A stretch of 15,457 nt of DNA from FEN-1250 sp039918615. Lineage in GTDB: Bacteria; Gemmatimonadota; Gemmatimonadetes; Gemmatimonadales; Gemmatimonadaceae. The notes beneath the pieces are model-generated. The model was given only the letters and a program-made list of their open reading frames with translations. It was not told where the DNA came from and ran no database searches. Position numbers and translations under genes: made by a program. This document shows, in pieces, positions 1 to 5,407 of the stretch; position 1 is the first letter of the stretch, and every line of letters begins with the position of its first letter. The stretch spans positions 1-15,457 of the forward strand of contig JBDSHG010000123.1 of the NCBI GenBank assembly GCA_039918615.1, given 5' to 3'.

Positions 1-183
1 GGCGACCAGTACACCGCAACGATTCCGGTGCGATCGAAGCTCGCGGGGGCGCGGCTCTGGCCCGACGGTACCGTTCCGGATTTCAACTCGTCCAACGATA
101 CGTGGGGAATCGCGCCTCCGGGCGACACGCCGGGGCTGGTGACGACGGGCGGGCTCGTAACCTCAGCGGCGCCACAGCCATAG
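1..183 (+). CDS. C-terminal end of an M1-metallopeptidase-like protein (5' end outside the window)
   Basis: Frame 1 is open from the first base to a TAG at 181-183 and gives the last 60 residues of a protein. It contains the stretch RLWPDGTVPDFNSSNDTWG, which resembles the extreme C-terminus of many bacterial M1 aminopeptidases, where a 'P-D-G/x-x-x-P-D-x-x-x-x-N-x-x-W' strand ends the last beta-sandwich domain. A low-complexity tail rich in Gly, Thr, Pro and Ala follows. The catalytic HExxH domain would lie outside the window, so the family call rests on this short tail only. A protein with another C-terminal beta-sandwich domain is the main alternative. It reads toward the desaturase gene, 96 bp away. 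Confidence 0.5.
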   Translation, partial: GDQYTATIPVRSKLAGARLWPDGTVPDFNSSNDTWGIAPPGDTPGLVTTGGLVTSAAPQP

Positions 184-210
184 GCGACTTGCAGCTCTCG
201 CCGGAAGTGG

Positions 211-247
211 CTCGAAATCCCGCTTCGCAGTAGATTTCGGGCGAAGC
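211..247 (+). promoter_or_regulatory. Two interleaved inverted repeats in the desaturase leader
   Basis: CGAAATC (213-219) pairs with GATTTCG (233-239). It extends to 211-219/233-241 if one G-U pair is allowed. GCTTCGC (222-228) pairs with GCGAAGC (241-247). Because the arms are interleaved (A, B, A', B'), the two hairpins cannot both form fully in RNA. The first pair lies around the second pair's left arm. The element ends 32 nt before the desaturase ATG. A role as an alternative-fold leader or a double operator is inference from geometry only. Confidence 0.35.
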
Positions 248-279
248 TTCACCGCATTACTTCTTTAGGTCAGGACGCA

Positions 280-1029
280 ATGCCAGGATTTGCAATGTGG
301 GCGACGCAGTGGTGGAAGCCGGTGCTCTTCGTGGTCATCGCCGGCCACGTCACCAACGTGTGCGTGACTCTCTTTCTGCACCGTGCGCAGACCCATCGCG
401 GCGTGACGTTCAGCAAGCTGGCCGAGATCCCGATGCGGCTGTGGCTGTGGCTGTCGACGTCGATCGTGACGCAGGAGTGGGTGGCGTGCCACCGAAAGCA
501 CCATGCGTTCGCCGACCGCGAGGGCGATCCGCATTCCCCCGTCATGGAAGGATTGCGGGAGATCATCCTCAAGGGGGCGTTCTACTATCGACAGGCCGTA
601 CGCCAGCCGGGGATTCTCGAGAAGTACGGGAAGGGGACGCCGAACGACTGGCTCGAGCGTTACGTACTCGCGCGCCTCAACTGGCTCGGCATTCTCGTGA
701 TGCTCGTGATCGATGTCTATCTCTTCGGCTTCTACATCGGTCCGCTGGTGTGGGGCGTGCAGATGCTATGGATTCCGTTCTGGGCCGCTGGGATCATCAA
801 CGGCGTCGGACATGCGGTGGGCTATCGCAACTACGATGTGAAGGACGAGAGCCGGAACATCTCGCCTATCGCGATCTGGCTCGGCGGCGAAGAGCTGCAC
901 AACAATCATCACGCCGATCCGCACTCCGCGCGATTCGCGGCGAAGTGGTATGAGTTCGATATCGGCTGGCTCTACATTCGCATGCTGGCTGCGGTGCGCC
1001 TGGCCAAGATCCGTTACGCGCGCGCCTGA
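280..1029 (+). CDS. Membrane fatty-acid (acyl-CoA/acyl-lipid) desaturase
   Basis: The 249-residue product is an integral-membrane di-iron desaturase that would introduce a cis double bond into an acyl chain, using oxygen and an electron donor, to tune membrane fluidity. The three histidine boxes of the family are all present: H34-R-A-Q-T-H39, H71-R-K-H-H75 and H207-N-N-H-H211, plus H178 in the usual GHxxG context. Hydrophobic segments lie at about 11-32, 52-66, 134-154 and 156-180. The product is shorter than typical delta-9 desaturases (about 300 or more residues) and lacks a fused cytochrome b5 or rubredoxin domain, so a separate electron donor is expected. The ATG at 280 follows AGGTCAGGA at 267-275. 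A second in-frame ATG at 295 is possible. The gene follows a leader with interleaved hairpins. Regioselectivity cannot be read from the sequence. Confidence 0.9.
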   Translation: MPGFAMWATQWWKPVLFVVIAGHVTNVCVTLFLHRAQTHRGVTFSKLAEIPMRLWLWLSTSIVTQEWVACHRKHHAFADREGDPHSPVMEGLREIILKGAFYYRQAVRQPGILEKYGKGTPNDWLERYVLARLNWLGILVMLVIDVYLFGFYIGPLVWGVQMLWIPFWAAGIINGVGHAVGYRNYDVKDESRNISPIAIWLGGEELHNNHHADPHSARFAAKWYEFDIGWLYIRMLAAVRLAKIRYARA

Positions 1030-1060
1030 GCGCACGCGACCCTCGCTTTCGAGACTACCG

Positions 1061-1342
1061 ATGGCTGACGTGACGTGCACTCGCTGCGGAAATACGCGCG
1101 AGGGGATGGAGCGCCCACCGCTCCCCGGGCCGCTTGGCGCGCGCGCGAAGGAAGAGATTTGCGGCGAATGCTGGAAGCTGTGGCTGAAGCAGCAGACGAT
1201 GCTGATCAACCATTATGGGCTCAATCTGATGGATCCGCAGGCGCGAGCGTTTCTGACGAAGAACATGGACACGTTCCTGTTCAAGACGGGGAAGGAAGAG
1301 GGGCAGGTCGACACGACCAAGCAGGGTACGATCAACTGGTGA
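1061..1342 (+). CDS. Fe(2+)-trafficking protein, YggX family
   Basis: The 93-residue protein matches the YggX/iron-traffic family (Pfam PF04362), small cytosolic proteins linked to iron handling and protection of Fe-S clusters from oxidative damage. Family signatures seen are W-L-K-Q-Q-T-M-L-I-N at 41-50, the N-x-x-D/N-P-x-x-R segment around 55-62 and the M69-D-T-F-L-F block. Length is normal (E. coli YggX has 91). Unlike the proteobacterial proteins, which keep a single N-terminal cysteine, this one has two CxxC pairs, C6-T-R-C9 and C34-G-E-C37, which could make a zinc- or iron-binding site. The start at 1061 is chosen because the family begins right before the first cysteine. No strong ribosome-binding site is visible. 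The gene lies 31 bp after the desaturase and 23 bp before the GH3 gene, suggesting cotranscription. Confidence 0.9.
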   Translation: MADVTCTRCGNTREGMERPPLPGPLGARAKEEICGECWKLWLKQQTMLINHYGLNLMDPQARAFLTKNMDTFLFKTGKEEGQVDTTKQGTINW

Positions 1343-1353
1343 GCACTGCGTTT

Positions 1354-1360
1354 CGGGAGG
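1354..1360 (+). promoter_or_regulatory. Ribosome-binding site that sets the GH3 start
   Basis: CGGGAGG lies 5 nt before the ATG at 1366. It selects this ATG over upstream in-frame starts that would overlap the iron-trafficking gene. The chosen start also places a lipoprotein signal at the N-terminus. Confidence 0.75.
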
Positions 1361-1365
1361 CGCCG

Positions 1366-3153
1366 ATGCGGTTCATCACGCGCGCAGCGCTGCCCGCCCT
1401 GCTGTCGATGGCCGCGTGCACGTCGACTGCGTCGCGCCCGGAGCCCGCGAGCGCTGCATCCGTGCAGGTGGTGCGTCCACGTTCGTCGCAGTGCGACTCG
1501 AAGAGCGACTCCGCGTGGGTGGAGTGCGAGCTCGCGCAGATGACGGTGCGCGACAAGGCAGCGCAGATGGTGTGGCCGCAACTCTTCGGCGATTACGTGG
1601 CCGCCGATGCGCCGCAGTGGCGGAAGATCAGCGGCTGGATCACGAAGGAGCACGTTGGCGGAGTGATCATCAGCGTGGGCTCGCCGCTCGAGATCGCGGC
1701 GAAGCTGAACGCGCTGCAGAAGATGAGTGGGCTGCCGCTGCTCGTCGGGAGCGATCTCGAGTTCGGCGCGGGGTATCGAGCGCGCGGCGGGTATTTTCTT
1801 CCGAATGGAATCGACCTCGGCGGGGCGGTGCTCTTTCCGCCGGAGATGGCGATCGGTGCGACGCGCGACACGATGCTCGCGTACGAGCAGGGGCGCATCA
1901 CGGCGATCGAGGGGCGGGCGCTCGGGATCCACATCGACTTCTCGCCGATTCTCGATGTCAACAACAATCCGGCGAATCCGGTCATCAGCACGCGGTCGTT
2001 CGGGGAGGATCCGGCGCTCGTGGCGCGGCTTGGCGCGGCGTTCATCCGCGGCGTGCAGGAACACGGGATGATCGCGACGGGGAAGCACTTTCCGGGGCAT
2101 GGTGACACCGGGACGAACTCGCATCTCGCGCTGCCGGTCGTGCGTGTGTCGCGGGCGCGGCTCGACAGCGTGGAGCTCGTGCCGTTCAAGAGCGCGGTCA
2201 AGGCTGGTGTCGGGGCGATCATGACTTTCCATGGCTCGATGCCCGCGCTCGACTCGAGCGGATTGCCGGGGACGCTCTCGCACAACGTGCTGACGTCGCT
2301 GCTGCGTGACGAGATGCACTTCACCGGGCTCGTGATCTCCGATGCGATGGACATGCGCGCGGTGCTCGACACGTACGGTGCGGCGAACGCGGCGCAGCTG
2401 GCGGTGGGCGCGGGTGCGGACGTGCTGCTGCAGCCGCAGGATGTGACGCAGACGATTGATGCGGTGGTGGCGGGGGTGACAGCGGGGAAGTACACCGAAA
2501 GTCGGTTGGATGCGTCGGTGCGGCGCATTCTCGCAATGAAGGCGAAGGTCGGACTGCGCACTGCGCGCGTCGTCGATCTCGATCGTGCGCGGGAAGTCGT
2601 CGGTGATTCGGCCGACGCGGCCATCGCGCGCGACGCAGCCGACCGCTCGATCACCCTCGTGCGCGACAGCGCGCACCAGCTGCCGCTGGCGCACATCAAC
2701 AAGGGTGCGCGTATTCTCTCGATTACCTATGCGCATCGCGCGGATCTCGGCGCCGGCGTCACTTTCGACGCGGAGTTGCGGAAGACGTTCCCCGCGCTGC
2801 GCCCGGAATATGTGAGTGCCGACGACGAGCGCCCCGATTTCTTCCACCTCTTCGCCATCGCGGACTCGGCCGACGTGATTCTGGTGAGCTCGTACGTCGC
2901 GCACAGCTCGACGGTGACGACGGTGGATGTGCCGCGCTCGTTCGTCGACTTCATCGAGGAGCTACAGAGGCGGAAGGAGCATCCGATCGTGGTCGCCTTC
3001 GGGAATCCGTACTTCCTGCAGCAGATCCCCAACGTCGGCGCGTACGTCGTTGCGTGGGGCGGCTTCCCGGTGTCGCAGGGCGCCGCAGCGCGGGCACTGC
3101 TCGGCACGATCCCGATGACGGGAAAGCTTCCGATCACCATTCCCGGCCCTTGA
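1366..3153 (+). CDS. Glycoside hydrolase family 3, NagZ-type (beta-N-acetylhexosaminidase-like) lipoprotein
   Basis: The 595-residue product begins with a lipoprotein signal ending in S-M-A-A-C18, so it is probably anchored in an envelope membrane. The GH3 TIM barrel spans about 55-395 and a GH3 C-terminal alpha/beta domain spans about 405-595, the two-domain layout of Bacillus subtilis NagZ. The nucleophile is D326 in G-L-V-I-S-D-A-M-D-M. The NagZ signature K240-H-F-P-G-H-G is intact, but the Asp of its downstream Asp-Ser-His acid/base dyad is replaced: the sequence reads N251-S252-H253. NagZ enzymes remove terminal GlcNAc from muropeptides or chitin fragments, and relatives can act as phosphorylases. 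The likely job is peptidoglycan turnover or GlcNAc-glycan degradation, but the substrate is unproven. The 23-bp gap to the preceding gene suggests one transcript. Confidence 0.88.
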   Translation: MRFITRAALPALLSMAACTSTASRPEPASAASVQVVRPRSSQCDSKSDSAWVECELAQMTVRDKAAQMVWPQLFGDYVAADAPQWRKISGWITKEHVGGVIISVGSPLEIAAKLNALQKMSGLPLLVGSDLEFGAGYRARGGYFLPNGIDLGGAVLFPPEMAIGATRDTMLAYEQGRITAIEGRALGIHIDFSPILDVNNNPANPVISTRSFGEDPALVARLGAAFIRGVQEHGMIATGKHFPGHGDTGTNSHLALPVVRVSRARLDSVELVPFKSAVKAGVGAIMTFHGSMPALDSSGLPGTLSHNVLTSLLRDEMHFTGLVISDAMDMRAVLDTYGAANAAQLAVGAGADVLLQPQDVTQTIDAVVAGVTAGKYTESRLDASVRRILAMKAKVGLRTARVVDLDRAREVVGDSADAAIARDAADRSITLVRDSAHQLPLAHINKGARILSITYAHRADLGAGVTFDAELRKTFPALRPEYVSADDERPDFFHLFAIADSADVILVSSYVAHSSTVTTVDVPRSFVDFIEELQRRKEHPIVVAFGNPYFLQQIPNVGAYVVAWGGFPVSQGAAARALLGTIPMTGKLPITIPGP

Positions 3154-3184
3154 ATTAATCGCAGCGCGCTACTAATTGTTCGGC

Positions 3185-3880
3185 ATGACCGCCCGCACCG
3201 CTTCCACGCGCTCCGCATCCGGCCGAGCCGTCCCCTCCATCGATGTCGTGATCCTCGCTCCGTCCGGGAGGAAGCTCTCCGTGCTGCTGGTGCGCGGGCC
3301 GGCGAAGTCGCGCGAGCGGTGGCAGCTGCCGTGGCGGGCGCTGCGCCCCGACGAGACGATCGACAGCGAGGCCGCCAAGCTCGCGCGCAAGACGCTCGGT
3401 TTGGCGCCCGCGCTGGTGGAGCAGGTGGCCGCCTTCGGCGATGGACGCCGGCACCCTTCGGGGGCGGCGCTCTCGGTGGCATTTCTCGCGCTCGAGGACG
3501 CGGACACCGTCGCGAATCTGGAGGACGCCGCCGGCGAGACGCGCTGGTTCGCCGTGGATGACCTGCCTCCGCTGCCCCCGCGTCAGCGCGGGATGCTCGA
3601 TGGCGTGCTGGCGTCGCTCCGTGCGCGGCTCGAGCAGGGGCCGATCGCCTTTTATCTGCTCCCCGCCACGTTCACGCTCACCCAGCTCCAGGACATCTAC
3701 GAGCTCCTCCTCGGCAGGCGGCTGCATAAGGCGAGCTTTCGGCGGTCACTGCACGCGGCATGGCTCGTGGAGTCGACGGACGAGTGGCGGAGCGAGGGGC
3801 GAGGGCGCCCCGCGCAATTATTTCGCTACGCGCCGAAGAAGCGGCACGGGGGACGGCGCGGGGTCCGATTCGGCGGCTGA
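3185..3880 (+). CDS. Nudix-domain winged-helix regulator, NrtR-like
   Basis: The 231-residue protein has a Nudix-like domain at about 16-130 and a C-terminal winged helix at about 154-218. The block F-T-L-T-Q-L-Q-D-I-Y-E-L-L-L-G followed by F-R-R-S-L and G-R-G-R-P-A-Q-L-F-R-Y is characteristic of NrtR-type regulators, which use a Nudix domain as a sensor, classically of ADP-ribose to control NAD metabolism. The Nudix box region (about 50-73) has lost the REUxEE catalytic glutamates (it reads K-L-A-R-K-T), so this is probably a ligand sensor rather than an enzyme. A TTG at 3176 would add three residues. The ATG at 3185 is preferred. No ribosome-binding site is seen, and the gene starts 31 bp after GH3, so translation may depend on the upstream gene. 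The target genes are not evident. Confidence 0.78.
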   Translation: MTARTASTRSASGRAVPSIDVVILAPSGRKLSVLLVRGPAKSRERWQLPWRALRPDETIDSEAAKLARKTLGLAPALVEQVAAFGDGRRHPSGAALSVAFLALEDADTVANLEDAAGETRWFAVDDLPPLPPRQRGMLDGVLASLRARLEQGPIAFYLLPATFTLTQLQDIYELLLGRRLHKASFRRSLHAAWLVESTDEWRSEGRGRPAQLFRYAPKKRHGGRRGVRFGG

Positions 3881-3902
3881 TCGTCGCGGATCCGTGACCC
3901 GA

Positions 3903-3922
3903 TCTAGACCCCACAGGGGAGG
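3903..3922 (+). promoter_or_regulatory. Leader hairpin shared with the cold-shock gene (copy 1)
   Basis: TCTAGACCCCACAGGGGAG at 3903-3921 forms a compact hairpin, CCCC (3909-3912), loop ACA, GGGG (3916-3919). The right arm runs into a Shine-Dalgarno-like GGGGAGG. The same sequence with one base fewer occurs on the other strand before the cold-shock gene (9483-9500). It sits 64 nt before the ATG at 3986 and directly before an alternative in-frame ATG at 3926. The match is seen directly; a regulatory role is inferred. Confidence 0.45.
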
Positions 3923-3928
3923 CCCATG

Positions 3929-3959
3929 TCTTGCAAACGATTATTTTTTAGTTGCAAGA
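3929..3959 (+). repeat. 8-bp inverted repeat in an AT-rich leader
   Basis: TCTTGCAA (3929-3936) and TTGCAAGA (3952-3959) are exact reverse complements separated by 15 AT-rich bases containing a T-run. Each arm also contains the self-complementary hexamer TTGCAA. It could be an operator half-site pair or an RNA hairpin in the leader of the gene at 3986. If translation began at 3926 the repeat would be coding and would specify two Ser-Cys-Lys triplets. Confidence 0.4.
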
Positions 3960-3973
3960 TGTGCCTAAGAAAT

Positions 3974-3980
3974 AAGGGAG
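3974..3980 (+). promoter_or_regulatory. Ribosome-binding site that sets the start at 3986
   Basis: AAGGGAG lies 5 nt before the ATG at 3986. It favours this start over the in-frame ATG at 3926, whose GGGGAGG is only 3 nt away and tied up in a hairpin. Confidence 0.6.
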
Positions 3981-3985
3981 CTTCC

Positions 3986-4354
3986 ATGCGCGCTGCACGC
4001 AACATTCGCCGGACTACTTCTTTTCGCAGCGCGCAGCGCGGCGGAGTGGATGGCGGCGCGCCGGCCAGCTCTCCGGCCGAACTCACGGAAGAAGCTCGCG
4101 TCGTCACGCTCGATGATGGCACTCGCTGGCAGGCCACGGTCGTCGCTCGTCTGGTGTCGGAGGATACGCTCACCGGGTACGGGTCCGCGCGGCTCCTCGT
4201 GCGGCTGGATTCGCTGACGTTCCCCGATCGTCCGGCGTGGGTCGCGACCGTGCGCGCCCGATCGCTTCATTCGGTGGATGACGAAATGTTGTGCGCGCTC
4301 GCCGCGACGTCGGCGGTGCGGGACTACGGGTCGCCACACAGAAACAGAGCCTGA
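3986..4354 (+). CDS. Hypothetical protein, 122 residues
   Basis: I do not recognise this family. Residues 1-30 are basic and low in complexity (Arg, Ala, Gly) and probably disordered. A compact region from about 33 to 110 follows, with alternating hydrophobic strands: R-V-V-T-L-D-D-G-T-R-W-Q-A-T-V-V, then A-R-L-L-V-R-L-D-S-L-T-F and W-V-A-T-V-R-A-R-S-L. It ends in an acidic-then-helical segment around H95-S-V-D-D-E-M-L-C. The pattern suggests a small beta-rich fold. No signal peptide or membrane segment is seen. The start at 3986 rests on AAGGGAG 5 nt upstream. The in-frame ATG at 3926 would add 20 residues with three cysteines. The leader holds a hairpin shared with the cold-shock gene, so similar control is possible. 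The gene ends just before a strong terminator. Confidence 0.6.
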   Translation: MRAARNIRRTTSFRSAQRGGVDGGAPASSPAELTEEARVVTLDDGTRWQATVVARLVSEDTLTGYGSARLLVRLDSLTFPDRPAWVATVRARSLHSVDDEMLCALAATSAVRDYGSPHRNRA

Positions 4355-4380
4355 TCGATAGCGCCCGAGGGGGATAAACG

Positions 4381-4415
4381 GAGAAGGCTCCCGGCGTCGA
4401 ACCGGGAGCCTTCTC
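4381..4415. terminator. Strong hairpin terminator between convergent genes
   Basis: GAGAAGGCTCCCGG (4381-4394) pairs perfectly with CCGGGAGCCTTCTC (4402-4415) around a 7-nt loop. It lies between the + strand gene ending at 4354 and the - strand operon ending at 4440, so it can serve both. There is no clear T-tract on either side, so it may act as a hairpin-only terminator or as a 3' end stabiliser. Confidence 0.8.
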
Positions 4416-4439
4416 GTATGCGTGTGAGCGCAGAGGCGG

Positions 4440-4772
4440 CTAGGGCTCGGCCTCGGGGTCGTCGCGGCGGCGGGCCTGCCACTGGATCAGTCCACGGGCG
4501 ACGGCGACGTTGTCCGACGCGATCTGGTAGAGCTCCTTGAACGCGGTAGACTGCGTCGGTGCCTGCGCCTCAGCGATCACCGGCGGCTCGTGCCCGTCGC
4601 GGCGCTGCGGGTCGATTCGGCGCTCCACGGACACGCGTGCAGTGACCTCCGGCGTCTCCTTCGAGAGCGCCTCGATGGTCACCACTCCGCCGCCAGGCAG
4701 CCCGCGGCTGTAGAGCAGCACCGGGTCTTCCATCTTCGTTTCGTCGTCCGTTTCGTTCGCGTCGCTAGACAT
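4440..4772 (-). CDS. Hypothetical protein at the end of the end-joining operon, 110 residues
   Basis: I do not recognise this family. The N-terminal 15 residues are very acidic. Residues 16-52 contain short beta-like segments (D-P-V-L-L-Y-S-R-G-L, G-G-V-V-T-I-E-A-L, V-T-A-R-V-S-V-E-R-R). A Pro/Glu/Gln linker runs to about 75, and a predicted helix at about 77-103 is followed by a charged tail. No signal peptide is seen, so it is probably cytosolic. The ATG overlaps the TGA of the NlpC/P60 gene by one base (TGATG), the classic sign of translational coupling, which rules out the longer upstream reading. It is the last gene before the bidirectional terminator. Confidence 0.7.
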   Translation of the reverse strand: MSSDANETDDETKMEDPVLLYSRGLPGGGVVTIEALSKETPEVTARVSVERRIDPQRRDGHEPPVIAEAQAPTQSTAFKELYQIASDNVAVARGLIQWQARRRDDPEAEP

Positions 4773-5383
4773 CAGAAGATCAGCGGTGCAGAAGGGGCGA
4801 ACGCCATGTCTTCGGCGGAACTGCTGCCGAAGGGGTCGGGAATTGCCAACGAAGCTGGCAGATCGAAGGTTCCAACTGCTGGTAGTACACGGCGCACGGC
4901 GATCAAGCGTTGGCCGAACCATGTTCTGTGCGTGCCCGTACCGGAGAGCCGGGCGAGCATCACACGATGGCCGCCGCTCGACGCGTGGATGATGGAGTCG
5001 CCGCCAATATACATAGCGATGTGCTGCGCTCCGCGCCCGCCGTAGAAAAAGAGGAGGTCACCCGGCTCGAGGCGCTTCTCGTCCGGAGCCGTGCCGTACG
5101 CGGCCTGTTCGTGGGCCGTGCGTGGCATCGGAAGCCCGTGGAGCGCGAAGACGTAGCGGATAAAGCCCGAGCAGTCGAAAGCCCTTGGCGTGGTCCCGCC
5201 AAGCACGTAGCGCACGCCCAGGTAGCGCCGAGCGGTTTCAACGACGGTGCTGCCGTCGACGACGCCGGCGACGTGCACCGAGGGTTGGGAGCGCGGCGTG
5301 GTCTGCGCTTCCAGTGTCGGGAGAACCATGGCGCACGCGAGCGCCCCGGCCGCAACCATGCGGCGGATCCAAGTGAGAACCAT
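4772..5383 (-). CDS. Secreted NlpC/P60 cysteine peptidase (peptidoglycan endopeptidase)
   Basis: The 203-residue protein has a Sec signal peptide (positive start, hydrophobic core about 9-22, likely cut after L-E-A26) and one NlpC/P60 domain at about 46-165. The catalytic cysteine is C71 in A-F-D-C-S-G-F, and the histidines are H121 in A-Q-H-I-A-M-Y-I-G and H133 in I-I-H-A-S-S. Such enzymes cut peptide stems of peptidoglycan, usually between D-Glu and the diamino acid, in the cell wall. No SH3 or LysM binding domain is present. The C-terminal 35 residues are Pro/Ser/Ala-rich with no known role. The gene starts 24 bp after the ligD stop and overlaps the next gene by one base. The start has no clear ribosome-binding site; an ATG eight codons later is the alternative. 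Confidence 0.88.
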   Translation of the reverse strand: MVLTWIRRMVAAGALACAMVLPTLEAQTTPRSQPSVHVAGVVDGSTVVETARRYLGVRYVLGGTTPRAFDCSGFIRYVFALHGLPMPRTAHEQAAYGTAPDEKRLEPGDLLFFYGGRGAQHIAMYIGGDSIIHASSGGHRVMLARLSGTGTHRTWFGQRLIAVRRVLPAVGTFDLPASLAIPDPFGSSSAEDMAFAPSAPLIF

Positions 5384-5407
5384 CCAAGAAAAGGACGACT
5401 CAGCGTT

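Noticed and set aside
1075..1365. N-terminal extension of the GH3 protein overlapping the iron-trafficking gene
   Set aside because: The extension is out-of-frame shadow of the YggX-type gene. The lipoprotein signal and a strong ribosome-binding site define the start at 1366.
1213..2904. Long - strand open frame (563 codons) opposite the GH3 gene
   Set aside because: The product is Arg/His-rich and lacks domain motifs, while the + strand shows a complete GH3 protein with signal and catalytic motifs. It is a shadow caused by high GC codon use.
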